Both the position numbers and the translations under genes were made by a program. Source: Pyrus communis (taxonomy: Eukaryota > Streptophyta > Magnoliopsida > Rosales > Rosaceae). From it: a DNA stretch of 64,000 nt. The notes under the pieces were generated by a model. It saw nothing but the letters and a program-made list of their open reading frames with translations, had not been told where the DNA came from and searched no databases. Location of the stretch: contig NC_084803.1 of the NCBI RefSeq assembly GCF_963583255.1, forward strand, positions 16,751,428 through 16,815,427, written 5' to 3'. Positions within the stretch are counted from its first letter, which is position 1; every line of letters begins with the position of its first letter. Positions 33,311 through 45,482 of the stretch are shown piece by piece.

Positions 33311-36300
33311 TGTATCAATGTCAAGTTTAATCGAAGAAATTTACTAACGTTATTAAACCTAATATCTTTTTCTTTTTTTTTGTGATTTTGAAGAATGTAC
33401 CCATGTTTTGATACAATAATTTTTTTGGTTAATTTTGTTGAATGTACGCATGCTTATATATATACACACACAATTGTATATTTATATTTTAATATTTTTA
33501 ATCCCACAAATTTTGGTTTTTTTATTTAAAATCTCATTTATATAAACAACTAAAATTTCTAATTTTTAATTTAAAAAATATAGTAACGTACATAGAAATA
33601 AATTATCACATTAATTTCAGGGACCTCGATCAAAAATTAAAAACCAACAAGGTTTCAATCAAATAATATTCATAGTTAAGGACCGCATCCAAAGTCTCCC
33701 AAAATTTAATAATCAACGATGACATCATTCAGTATTTTCTAAAGATATGATTTCCTTTATATTGTCCAATTAAACACTATAGAGAAAAATTTCATCTTCT
33801 TTCCTTCCTTTAATTGTTATTTTTCAGTTTTTAAAGAAGATTTGTCTGGAACTGACCTTCTGCAGAGTGCAGAGGATGCTTGACGGAGACGCAACCCTAT
33901 TTATTTCGCAATACTAATTCAGAAAAGTAACCAATGAAATGAGACGGTACTGGTCGTTGGCCGAGGTGGTAGTCGACAACGTATGATGAATGTCCCAGAT
34001 GAATAATATTGAACACTATTATTGACAACTCCTCACAAGTCACAAGAGGATTTGGCTGTCTCTACTGTCTAGTCTTCAGTTTTTGAAATGAAATATGCAT
34101 GCAGATAGATTAATCTTGGTATATAAACAGCAGCAAATAAAAGAACTGGTTGTTTGGCTGGGTCGAGTTTCTTCTTCCTTGAATTAGGTTTCAGTTTGCA
34201 GGTGTATTCATCATGTAATATAACCAAATCACTTAGGTATTATTGTGACCTGTCACGCTTCAAAATTTCTTCTGATCGAAATTAGATAGGATCCATTCCA
34301 ATGGGACCCACTTGGAGTAATTTGATCAATTATTGTAGGGTAGGGAAAAACCTAGAATGTAGATTTTCCGTGAATGAGTCCGTCTGGTGTTAGGTATTAT
34401 CTGAGTTGATCAGTCCAGTTCAGTTGTAAAGGAGTCTTCTCTTTGATCCTTCGTACTTGTAGTTCCTTAAGTTCCGCAGATAGCAAAAGAAGCAACGAGT
34501 TTATAATTGACAGAGACTGAGTGATGGATGCGGATTCCATGGCCTCCACCGTCTCTTTCTCCCGATCCGACAACGTTTCCTTGTCTTTTTTTATCTGCTT
34601 CCTTACACGCGTGGCATTGTTTCACAGTCCACACAACCACTAACTCCTCCCCAACCACACCCCCCCCCCACACAACATTAAAGCAATTAATGCTCGATAA
34701 CTTTGACACTTCTGAGTTTTGACTCATTCCTCCTAATTTTACAAGTCCCGAATCATATTATATAACAATTACTAAGTTAAAAAGGTTTAGATGTTATGTG
34801 TTGAGATTAGTCTCTTCTACAGATACATATAGTTGATGCATGTGAGATTTATATTTCGTCTGATGGTCAAAATCATCCACTCGCATCTGAGCGACAAATT
34901 TTTAGCAAAATCCATGACTTTGTGTGTAGTTGAATGAATTCATGACACCAGATTGGCACATACAAATACACAATAATTTCTCATTAAACTCTTAAAAGTT
35001 TATTAATCGAGTATTCTTTCTTTCTTTCTTTTTTCTTTCTTAATTTATATATATGATATAGATTTTAATAACATTTCCTTGGAGATGATCAAAGAATCTG
35101 CAGTATTATTCATCACCCACTTGGCAAACACGTTCAATTATATATATTCACCTCCACCACCTCCATTTCAAATGAGATATATATGATGCATCAAATTATA
35201 TGGGCTCCATTTTTATTTGTTCCATAAATTCTGCAGTTAATTTGGCTTTATTTATTCTTGGTATTATCATTTGGATTTGAGGCTAAGATATCTCTTGTCC
35301 TTGTTGGCATAATATTTCAATTGTCAAAGGCATGAGCGGTGAGCCAGCTGATCATTATCTTATATTATCCACAAAGCTTTAGCCATTAGCTAGGGTTTTG
35401 ATTAAACAAAAACAGATAAAGGAGCTTTAGTGGTGGAAATTTGCTTCTTCGGAATCTGCATGCAGTAAGTGAAAGTTCCATTGTTCGCAGAGTTTTCAAC
35501 ATAATTTTGACTTTGATTTTTGAAAGTGATTTAATTGATTCAAGGTTGAAGCTTTTTGTCGAACATAATGGAACTTTCTTGGCTGTAAAGACCAGAAGAA
35601 TATATGTAAAGGCTGCTGCAGATAACACTTTACCTTTGAGTTAAACACTCTTATATGTTATATATTCGTTTTAGTTTGGTTTTAGTGGTGTGGATTATGT
35701 GGTATTAGTAAGCTCCACACAGACATGACATTTGCTTCTTCCATTTTTCTTAATTAAAGATGAGCATTAATAATACTACAGAACGACTAGAGCATGCAGC
35801 ATATGCACAATCTTCTTCTCATTTCTTTTTTTAGTTTTTGCAAAAAGATTTGGGAAGTGTCTTGTTCATGTATTTAATATCAAATGGCTTGTTTACAAAC
35901 TACCTCTTAGTCAAGCTGTATTTCTCTATCTACCATTATAGAAGACACTCAATGCCCTATATGAAGAAAATTAATATTCCATTATAAAGCGTATTAATAA
36001 GATGAGTACTATGATCCAACTTCTTATCAAGACATGCAAAGATTTTAATTTTATTTTAATTTTGAAATGTATAAGGATATGCAAGGTTGGTAAACATTCA
36101 ATGCGGGGCATTTCCTCACAGGTCTTGCTTAATTAGAGTAAAATTTCAAGCCTAACACGTAGACATCACAGATAGAGTGATGTTGAATATGTGTAATTAT
36201 TGGGTTTCACACGTGTGCCAACATACTATGATAGAATGAAGAAAGTGGAAGTTTTACTATAAAACTGAGAATATGTGAAAATATAGCCCAACTCCTTATA

Positions 36301-36950
36301 ATGCAAGATTTGACAAACTTACAATGTGAGATGTTTCTTCACATCCTCACACTTTGAACTATGCCGAAATGTTTTTAATATCATTGCTCATCGACAGAGG
36401 TGACCCAGAGGCAAGACGATCACAAGGCATGCACCTTGGACCTCAATTTAAATTAATCCTCATATTTTCTCCATATGCTTGTTATATATCTTAAAATTTT
36501 AATCATTCATCATATTCTTGATTAGAAAGAGTGAAAAATCTCTTATTCTCATAACTCTAATATGATATGAAAAATTCATGATAAGGTACTAAATTAGTAC
36601 GATCTCATTTCATTTTCGTCTTAGGCCTTAATTTGCATTGGGACTTCTCTGCTCACCACTTCATTTTTTACGAGATTCTAAATTCGAATCTCCCATCACT
36701 TGTTGGTGGATAGGGTGTTGAGTTTATACCCATGCGTCTCGGGATCGAAACTCGCATTCCCCTTAAACGATCAAACATATTCCCTTTCTTAGCCAGAATA
36801 GAAAGTGACTAAACTACCTCTTGAGGGAAGCCCTCAAGTAGCGGCCTAATGCATCCTATAGTTATTTCTACTTCTAGAGCTGGTGCAGACCCTTAGCATG
36901 ACACATTTTAGCTCTGAGGCTTCGACAAAACTTTAAATGACTTATTTTGA
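33311..36950. other. Intergenic DNA, no gene supported
   Basis: No splice-consistent gene found. Short open frames at 34467-34727 (both strands) and 35386-35644 (both strands) show no known domain. A run of nine C residues lies at 34661-34669. The segment 36370-36950 looks like old repeat DNA but has no diagnostic ends. Confidence 0.35.
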
Positions 36951-36958
36951 TCACTATA

Positions 36959-37371
36959 ATCAACAATGGTGGAGCTAGGAAATTTTCACCATGTGGGGTA
37001 ACTTAAAGATTTAAATCTTTATAAACAAAGAAACTTAATACTATATTTTTCGGAGTATGCTCTAGCTTAAGAAAATTTCACAAGGTGAGCCGAGAATTTT
37101 TCGTTATTAAACAAATACGTGTTAAAATTCAAACAAATCTAAAGTTGTACATGTACAATAAGCGATGAGAAAAAGGATGTAACAAAAAGTGATGGTTTGT
37201 AAACTGTATTATATAATTTTATATGGTTAAACCAAGAGAATTAAGATTAGTAACTAAATATAATAGGTCATATTCGAAAATCAATAAAAATTACACATAA
37301 AATATAATTTTTTTATGAAAAGCTACCTAGGCTATAGCCCAAGGTAGCCCTTAACATGGCTACACCATTGA
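36959..37371. mobile_element. Possible MITE or hAT-like remnant
   Basis: The left end CAATGGTGGAGCTAGG is answered by the inverted right end CAATGGTGTAGCCATG about 410 bp away. The interior is AT-rich and non-coding. Target duplication is not clear, so this is tentative. Confidence 0.35.
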
Positions 37372-37859
37372 TAATTAGGGAACTAAAGTGACCAGAGCGG
37401 CTTTTCTGTTTAATTTCTTTACTTTAGAAATAGATAATTCGTATTCTAAAATATATTCTCTCACCAACATCTATGCTATGCCCCAAAAAAAATAAGAAGA
37501 AAGGAAAAAAGGGTCGTCAACCTAAAATAGTTTGCTCTCATGTGTGGTTGGACAAGAAACAAGGGTTTCTTATTCTTCAAGTCCTTGAAGGACCCTTCTC
37601 CTGCACACTATCAAAACCATAGTTGGATTTGGATTTTAATCACCTGTTCAAGGGCCTCATTGCTGTTAAAGCAAGTCTACCCCTAAAAATGCGCTAGCAC
37701 CCAGCCCATTTAATTAACTCAAATGAATAGCAATTGACCCCAACGAACAGTAATTGACCAAATGCATCTCCACCCCTAAAAAATGCGCTAGCATAAAGTC
37801 TAGTCAATTCGTATTAAAATATTATTTATCTTTTTATAAAAAAAATTAGTTTTAATTTC
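37372..37859. other. Intergenic DNA with a repeated AAATGCGCTAGCA segment
   Basis: CCCCTAAAAATGCGCTAGCAC (37680) and CCCCTAAAAAATGCGCTAGCAT (37774) repeat about 95 bp apart. No gene seen. Confidence 0.4.
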
Positions 37860-38165
37860 AGATAAGATTTTTAACCAATCTTGTCACGCCACGTGCCATT
37901 ATCTGAAAGTACTATTTTGTGGATAGATTTCCGATAAGATTTTCAACCAATCCTGACGCGTCACATGTCACTATCTGTTTACAATCTTGTAGCCAAGATT
38001 ACGATAAGATTTTCAACCAATCTTGTCACGGCATGTGTCATATCCGAAAGTAAAATTTGTGGATAGATTTTCGATAAGATTTTCAACTAATCCCAACGCG
38101 CCATGTGTCACTATCTGTTTACAATCCTTTAGCCAAGATTTCGATAAGATTTTCAACAATCACAT
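37860..38165. repeat. Minisatellite with about 123-bp higher-order unit
   Basis: The core GATAAGATTTTCAACCAATC followed by a ..ACG.CA.GTGTCA box recurs five times (near 37862, 37937, 37999, 38070 and 38138). Alternate units end in TCTGAAAGTA...TGTGGATAGATTT or in CTATCTGTTTACAATC...AGCCAAGATT. The structure is therefore a two-part repeat of about 123 bp present about 2.5 times. Confidence 0.85.
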
Positions 38166-38447
38166 AAGGTGGAAGATGATGGTTAGGTATTTATAGAAAA
38201 AATAATTATTATTTTTATTTTTATTTTTTCTATATTTTAAAACAATTTTTCATACTTTTTTATTAATTTTTATTAAGTTAATTAATCTAGACTGTTGGAT
38301 TTGAAAAAGATTGAAATCTAACAGCCAAGATTTGGACACATGGCCAACGGTAATAATTATGACTGTTTGCTTTTCTTTTTTCTTTTTTTAGCCGAAAATC
38401 GTGGATCGTTGATCTAGGAATCGGACGGCCCAGAACGCGCCATGTCA

Positions 38448-40227
38448 TGATAGGAGCATATTTATGCGACTTTGTTAACCTATTTCCTTCCATTTACTCA
38501 GTTAGTTTCTATTTATTAGAGTGTTTTAAGCCATTTTCGTGTGTTTGCAGGTCCAAATGGCAAAGTTGGCCAAAATGAGCAATTTAGAGCAGTTTTGGAC
38601 TTGGATTGGATAGCATGTGAATGGAGAATAATGGATGGACGTTTTCGGTGTTTAAATAATGGTAAAATTGTGCTACAAATCTGGAATAATTATATTAAGG
38701 TTTGGAAAACAAGGAATCAGCTGAAAACAATGAGATCTTATCCAACCTTGTCTTATCTTATTATCTTATATTATCCCATATTATCCAAACATTATCCTAT
38801 TTAATCCAACATTATCTAAACTCATCTCTAGCTACAATAGGAGTCCTTATCCTATTCTAAATCTTTCCCATCTGAATTTAGGAGTCCTTATCATGTTTTA
38901 CAATGCATATCTGATTCTATAAGTCTTGAAATCATGCAAATAACCTAATCCTTCTTCTCTTAGAATTGTGCCATGCCCTATCCTTGTCCTCCAAGGATTG
39001 GTGCCGTGAACCCTAGCCTATATATACATATATTATGCTGCACAAAAAGAGAGGGAGAGCTTTAGAGAGAAAATCAGAAAAATAACTTTGTGCCGCAATT
39101 TTCAGGGGAGATAGAGAGGGAGAGCTTTAGAGAGAAAATCAGAAAAAATAACTTTGTGCCGCAGCTTTGCAACGGAGGAATGAGAAGAAGAGCTTTGTGC
39201 CGAGACCTGCTATCCAAGACCATTGGAGTGATGGAGCGTTTCTAGGTTTTTTCTATCCTTAGGTTTAGTTCAATGTTTAAATTAGATTGGTTTTGTTTAA
39301 TTGCAAACATGTGGAACTAATTTCGTTTTAGTTAGAGGTGAATTCAAAGCCATGAACATATATGTAATATGAATTGATTTCCTCCAGTTATTGTTTCGTA
39401 AAACATGAATGCGATTTACTTATCTATTTGATTGATAACTTATTCTTGTATGTTAATTAAGGATGCATACTTAGTTTGCATGCATGAATCTGATACTAAA
39501 ATATAAGGGAATTTCACCTAATAGTTATGAACTTATATTCACAAGTAGTGGAAGTCACTAGTCATGATTGTGTTAGTAAATCCATGGCAGAAGTATTATG
39601 CAGTTCATAGTTACGAGTGCCTTGTCAATGCTTATAATTTTCATAGAACTTAATGATCTTTGATATGTATCTCTATTATGCAGTTCATATAGGGAACTTG
39701 ATAAGAATAATTTGATTGCGTCGCTAAGTCCAATTCAATGAAATTAGGAAAATCTGATGGTTAATTTGTGCAGTTCACGGTTAACTTGGGATATTGTCAT
39801 TTATGGTTTATAGGAATAATAACTAGAAATCGATTTATATGTGTCATATGTGGAGAAGGACCCTCTAGCTAGCCTTTAACCTTTTAATTCACCTCAATTT
39901 CGTGTAACCTTTAATTAGTTCTGCAACTTATTAGTTTTAAGTCAATTTTTGTCCAAACAAACCCCCCTTTCATGTTTTGAGTCAATTTAGTTAGATTTTC
40001 GTCCAAATAACCCCTTAGTGCTTGTTTTGAGTTATTTGAGTCAGTTTAGTTTGTTTTGAGTCATTTTAAGTTTAGTTTTCTGTTTTTTAGTCTAGTTTAG
40101 TGATTTAGAGTTTAATTTGTGTAGATTAGCAGCCTTTCTAATCCCCGACCTAGAACGATCCCTACTTTTACATACTACAACTATCAAGAAGAAGGTTTTA
40201 ATTTGTGTGTTAGTTTATATCACATCG
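38448..40227 (+). mobile_element. 1,780-bp solo LTR, inverted relative to the copy at 23057-24899
   Basis: Begins TGATAGGAGCATATTTATGC and ends TATATCACATCG (final CA changed to CG), flanked by the 5-bp direct repeat TGTCA (38443-38447 and 40228-40232). It is homologous along its whole length to the reverse complement of 23057-24899. A roughly 60-bp segment beginning GAGAGGGAGAGCTTTAGAGAG is locally duplicated at 39049-39160. No coding region. Confidence 0.93.
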
Positions 40228-40232
40228 TGTCA

Positions 40233-40445
40233 CTAGCCATTAGATTTGAATTTCAAGTTTTTTTTTACCGTTGGAAATCCATCAGCCGAATAAACGCCAC
40301 ATGGCTTCTCCCCGCTCCTCTTTATTGCGTCTTTTTTCTATCGGGAACACGCGCCCACTCATGCGTGTTTCCCACGCGCCCGACACAAAAAAAAATTATT
40401 AGGCCTCGCTAACGCCAGCTTGACGTCACATAAACCGATACATTG
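40233..40445. other. Short spacer between solo LTR and CACTA element
   Basis: No feature recognised. Confidence 0.3.
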
Positions 40446-40791
40446 CACTACTACGAAATCATTTATTAGTATCGTTATGATAACCAACAAGAAACGTATA
40501 TTATTGTCGGATATTAAGCAAAATCTGACAGAAAAATGGATGCAGTGGTGGATATAATAAGCAACAGAATTGCCAGCGTCAGGAAATGAATTTTCCGATA
40601 GAAAATACTCTAAAACCAACAGAAATTGTGTCAGATATAACTGACAAAGAAGCTCTATTGGATAAAACCAACAGAAAATACTCTAAAACCGACAGAACTT
40701 GGGTCAAATATAACGACAAAGAATTTATTAATAATGATTAATAAGAGCATTCTCTGTCGGATAAAACCGACAGAAAATATATTAATAATAA

Positions 40792-40794
<3 letters not shown>

Positions 40795-40822
<28 letters not shown>
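40795..40822. repeat. (TA)n microsatellite in the CACTA element
   Basis: About 13-14 uninterrupted AT units. Confidence 0.95.
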
Positions 40823-40826
<4 letters not shown>

Positions 40827-41066
40827 CACTTTCTGAATCATTTCTTTCCCTTTCAAATGTATTAATTTCTGCATAACAATAAAGAACCAAGCCATTACTG
40901 CTGCTTAGAGAAGACACAAAATTCCTAGTTTTTTTCACTATGCTCAGAGAAGGCAATAGTATGAGATTTACTACATAATGATTTATCAATACAAATCTAC
41001 AAAAAAAGATTATGGCAGCAACTACATGTACCTCAAAGACACATATTATGATTTTCACGTAAACAT

Positions 41067-41955
41067 TCATGGTGTTAATTCCTCTTGTGAATAGAACGTA
41101 TCCGATTCTGAAAAGTTGGTTAAGACTGGAAGTTTCTTGCACATTAAGTGCTTGCGTCTCTGCAACAGCAACAAAATCAAAATGGTATCCGTGTTTACAA
41201 TGTCGTATCCTGCTTTTTTATACATGTTGAATGGAGCTGTATCAATCATCCTGCAATGCAAGTACACCTCTTTTGAGGAACTCATCTGCGAGATTAGTTC
41301 CTCGCTTGCCTTCAAAAGATGCCATCTAATGCTCCTCCTGAAAATTTACAAAGTCATAATCTTAAATCAAGTCTCATTTGAGACACAGTGAACTAAAGCT
41401 TTGTCTTTTCAAATCTGGTGTTATATGTGGGTAGTTTTGTGATCATTCAGTTCAAAAAAAAATACAACTTCAATCTGCGAATTACAACAAGAATACAATG
41501 CAATGCAATTATGCCGACAAGAATAAAGCTCTGATAAAGTAAAACTTCAATTGGGGAAGCAAAACAAACCTCCAAAGTGATTTTTTCCCCGCCATTTTAC
41601 TAATATAAGGTGAATTCTTGGGAGGAGTTGGTGTAGGAGGAGAGGCAACGGCACCCTTTTTGTTAAAGCAAACTTCCACAGTCCCCGCCAAAAGCTCAAC
41701 TTCATCTTCTTCTTCTACTTCTTCCAGTCGTTCTTCTTCTTCTTTGCCCTCTTCTTTTCTTTTTCTGTAAAATGAGATGAGCGTGGCGGTGTTGGGAAGA
41801 AGCTCCATTCTTTCAAACAAGTATTGCTTGACCAAGTAGCCCAGCACAGACACAAACCTAGAAGGCAAAAGTATCGACTCCGCGAATGACTCGGCGAGCA
41901 ACCAAGCCATTACTGCTCTTAGAGATGAAGGGGTTTTATTTTGGAAATTTTTCAT
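41067..41955 (-). pseudogene. Captured GNAT (GCN5-related) acetyltransferase fragment inside the CACTA element
   Basis: Two exons on the minus strand, 41955-41570 and 41337-41067, joined by a GT-AG intron. Splicing gives one open frame of 218 codons. Exon 1 includes WLLAESFAESILLPSRF and LAGTVEVCF, then SPPTPTPPKNSPYI. Exon 2 includes LLKASEEL, EVYLHCRMID, MYKKAGY and LQRRKHLMCK. This is the layout I know from plant plastid-type GNAT proteins. The transit peptide and upstream part are missing: the frame starts in transposon sequence just before the AWLLAE block. The acetyl-CoA loop, R/Q-x-x-G-x-G/A in the family, reads RRSIR, so both glycines are gone. Likely inactive as an enzyme, yet splice-competent. 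It was probably acquired from a host gene elsewhere. Confidence 0.82.
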
Positions 41956-42439
41956 TACTATCGATTAAAACCGAAAGAAAATTTTTTTTTAAATAAAAAC
42001 CGACAGAAAATTTTCATTATTGTCGGTTAAAATTGAAAGAAATATTTTTTTAAAATAAAAACCGACAGAAAAATTTCATTACTGTCGATTACAACCGACA
42101 AAAACAAAATGGCGGCAAAAATCCCCCCTAAATTTTGTTACGATTTTAAAAAAATAAAATAATAATTTTGTGGTTTAATAAATAAATAAATAATATGTAT
42201 TTAAATAGAATACGTTTTTAAAAATTAAATAAATAATTGTTTGGTTTAATAGATAATTTTTACACTTTTGGTTTAATAGATAATATCCCTTGTAAAATAT
42301 GCGATAAAGAAACAAAAAGAGAATTGTACAATGAAAATGTCATCACACAAACTAAATATTGTGTAATCAATACTTGAAACACATAACTAAAAATTTAGCA
42401 CAAATTACTTTTCCCACTTCAAAATTTAGCAAATTTACC

Positions 42440-43930
42440 AGAAATATGCATTCTACGAAACTAGTTTCCATGATCTAACCGTCAAACTTGTTTGTAGATA
42501 CTACAAGATCGCATACGTAAAAAATCGCAAAAAAAAAAAAAAAACATTGAGAGATTAGGTAACGGAACAAAAGTTTTCAACAGTTATTTTAGCTCCGGTT
42601 TTGATGATTTTTTTACAGTTACACTCCTCGACCCTATAAGAATGCAATGAACGAATTTGATTTTCAATTTAAAATATTTACACTAGTGGATACCACAAAA
42701 TCTTATTTTATACTTAATGGAAGTATAATATTAACTCTAAGTGTTTGTTTAATCTACCGTTTTGATGTGATGCGTTCTACGAAACTTTTTTTCAACGATC
42801 TAACCATCAAACTTATTTGTACACACTCTGAGATTGCATACGTAAAAAATCGTAAAAAAAAAAACATTCAGAGATTGCATAACGGAACAAAAGTTTTCGA
42901 CGGTTATAAACAAAAAAATCACAATTTAACGGTTATTTTAGCTCTAATTTTAATGGTTTTTTATAGTTACACTCCTCGACCCTATAAAAAAGTAATGAAT
43001 AAATTTGATCTTCAATTTAAATATTTACACTAGTGGATACTATAAAATCTTATTTTATACTTAATAGAAGCATAACATTAACTCTTAAGTGTTTAATTAA
43101 TCTACTGTTTTGACGCGATACACATTCTAAGAAACTTTTTTCAATGATCTAACCATCAAACTTGTTTGTACACACTCCTAGATCACATATGTAAAAAATC
43201 AAAAAAAACAAACATTCAGATATTAGGTAACAAAACAAAAGTTTTTTACGGTTATAAACGAAAAATCACAATTTAACGGTTATTTTAGCTCCGATTTTGA
43301 TGATTTTTTACAGCTACACTCCTCAACCCTATAAGAATGCATTGAATGAATTCGATCTTCAATTTAAAATATTTACACTAGTGGATACCACAAAATCTTA
43401 TTTTATACTTGATGGGGTAGTATAACATTAACTATAAGTGTTGGTTTAATCTACTGTTTTGATATGATACGCATTCTATGAAACATTTTTCAACGATGCA
43501 ACCGTCAAACTTGTTTGTACACACTCCAAGATCGCATACGTAAAAAATCGCAAAATACAAACATTCAGAGATTAGGCACGGAACAAAAGTTTTCGATGGT
43601 TATAAACAAAAAATCACAATTTAACGGTTATTTTAGCTCCAATTTTGGTGATCTTTTGCAGCTACACTCCTCGATCCTATAAGAATGCAATGAATGAATT
43701 CGATCTTCAATTTAAAATATTTACACTAGTGGATAAATCTTATTTTATACTTGATGGAAGTATAACGTTAACTCTTAAGTGTTTGTTAAATCTATCAATT
43801 TGGTAGGATATGCATTTTATAAAACTAGTTTCAACGATCCAACTGTCAAATATGTTTGTATATACTCTGAGATAGCATGTGTAAAAAATCGCAAAAAAAT
43901 AAAAAATAAAAAATAAATAAAAAAAAACAT
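42440..43930. repeat. Tandem satellite, unit about 350 bp, about four copies, in the CACTA element
   Basis: The landmark ACACTCCTCGACCCTATAAGAATGC, or variants, occurs near 42622, 42967, 43316 and 43657, giving a spacing of about 340-350 bp. Other landmarks recurring in register are CTAACCATCAAACTTGTTTGTA, CATACGTAAAAAATCG and ACGGAACAAAAGTTTTC. Copies differ by substitutions and small indels. There is no coding sequence. Confidence 0.9.
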
Positions 43931-44024
43931 TCATAGATTATTCAGGCTGCCGTCCAAAATTTTGCTTTTTTCCTGTCGGTTATATCTGACAGGGCCATGA
44001 GTGAAAAAAAATATTAAAAAATGT

Positions 44025-44055
<31 letters not shown>

Positions 44056-44678
44056 ATCAATATAACATTTTAAAATAATAAAATGAGACATGATAGAGTA
44101 CATCAGATGTTCATGTGTGTTTATGTGCCAAACAATGTGCTTTGTGTCGCATTGAAAAAAATTGTTTGAATTTCTTTGTATCTTGTTGCTTGCATGTGAG
44201 GGAGCATAATCCTTATTACAAAAATGATTGAGCTTCAGATTGTAGTATGTTGTTATTATTCTCTCAGAAAATTTATGACCCGTGGGAATTGGGTTCATTA
44301 GACTTTAGGGTCATGAGTGAAAAAAAAATATTTAAAATATGTGTTTATTTATTTATGTTTAATCAATATAACATTTTAAAATAATAAAACTTTCATTTAT
44401 GTCGGTTATAACCGCCATAATACTAAAATAATAACCGCCAGAATACTAAAATAATAAAATAGTCAATTTATGTCGGTTATAACCGCCACCATTAACTTAA
44501 AAACCGCCAGAATCTGCGACTAAATATCCGCCAGGACTTTATGTCGGATATAACCGACATGATTTTTCTAATATCCGCAACTAATTAAATGATGTGTCGA
44601 ATATAATTTATCCAACAAGATTTTTCTAATATTCGCCACCATCATCCGCCACCTAAAGCTAATATTGTAGTAGTGTTG

Positions 44679-45482
44679 CTCAGCACATTTTGGGCTGACC
44701 TACATGTTGGCTTGGGTTGTGGGTTGGCCTATTTGGATCAGCCGGAGGGGATTTGAGTGAAGCCAGCCTATTTTTTAGGCTTTGTCCTAACCTACCCCAT
44801 TGGGGTGGACTTGCTCTTATGGTTCCTTGTTTTTAGTCACTCGTTTTCCAAAGTTTTAAAGCCCACAAACCCTCTAAAACTCAGGATGATAGAATAAATT
44901 GATTTCAAACTCACATTGATATTCGAATTTAATATCTCTTATTTATAAGTAAAGAAAAATATCACTAAATCATAATAATATGTGGCTTAAAAACTTTTAA
45001 TGCAAAATCCTAGCAGTGAATTATTCTCTTCCATTTTTCTATCAATTATGCAACAACAAGAAGTCCGAAAATCGGCGCCAACTCAGACTGTCAACTGAGA
45101 AACAAATGCTTGAGAGGGAGGGGCGACAAAATGTGAATACTCCAATCCAAGTTCTTTATGTTTTATTTTTAACAAACTATGTTTATAAATCATATTAGAT
45201 ACAGATGATTCGAAGAAAAATGAGAAGAGAGAGAACCATATATTAAACGGATACATTGGGCTAAAGTCTACATACGATCAAGTCAGGCAAGCATTGCATA
45301 TTCGACACAGAATAACTAAAAACACCTTTCTTCGAATATGTACGATATTCATTTATATGGGAAAAATGCATACAATAGAGAATAACGCGCATTTAAGTGG
45401 CCACATTAAAGCTTTATCAGGACTTTCAACTTATTCAAAAAAAAAAAAAAATTCAGGCACCAAAAAGGACTTTCAACTTTGT
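44679..45482. other. Intergenic DNA, no gene seen
   Basis: No recognisable coding region. Short open frames only. Confidence 0.35.

Larger units (their letters stand above)
40446..44675. mobile_element. Complete non-autonomous CACTA (En/Spm) transposon, 4.23 kb, with captured gene
   Basis: The left end CACTACTACGAAAT and inverted right end CACTACTACAATAT are CACTA terminal repeats. The 3-bp target duplication TTG (40443-40445 and 44676-44678) is intact. Subterminal regions (about 40490-40780 and 44395-44640, also 41955-42110) are packed with GTCGGTTATAACCGACA-like and ACCGACAGAAAA motifs, the binding-site arrays expected for the transposase. I find no transposase gene. The interior holds a captured GNAT acetyltransferase fragment on the minus strand (41067-41955) and a 350-bp satellite (about 42440-43930). 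It would need transposase from an autonomous relative. Confidence 0.92.

Noticed and set aside
34467..34727. Possible small gene with overlapping frames on both strands
   Set aside because: No domain, no conserved splice sites and low-complexity CCACACCCCC sequence in the middle.
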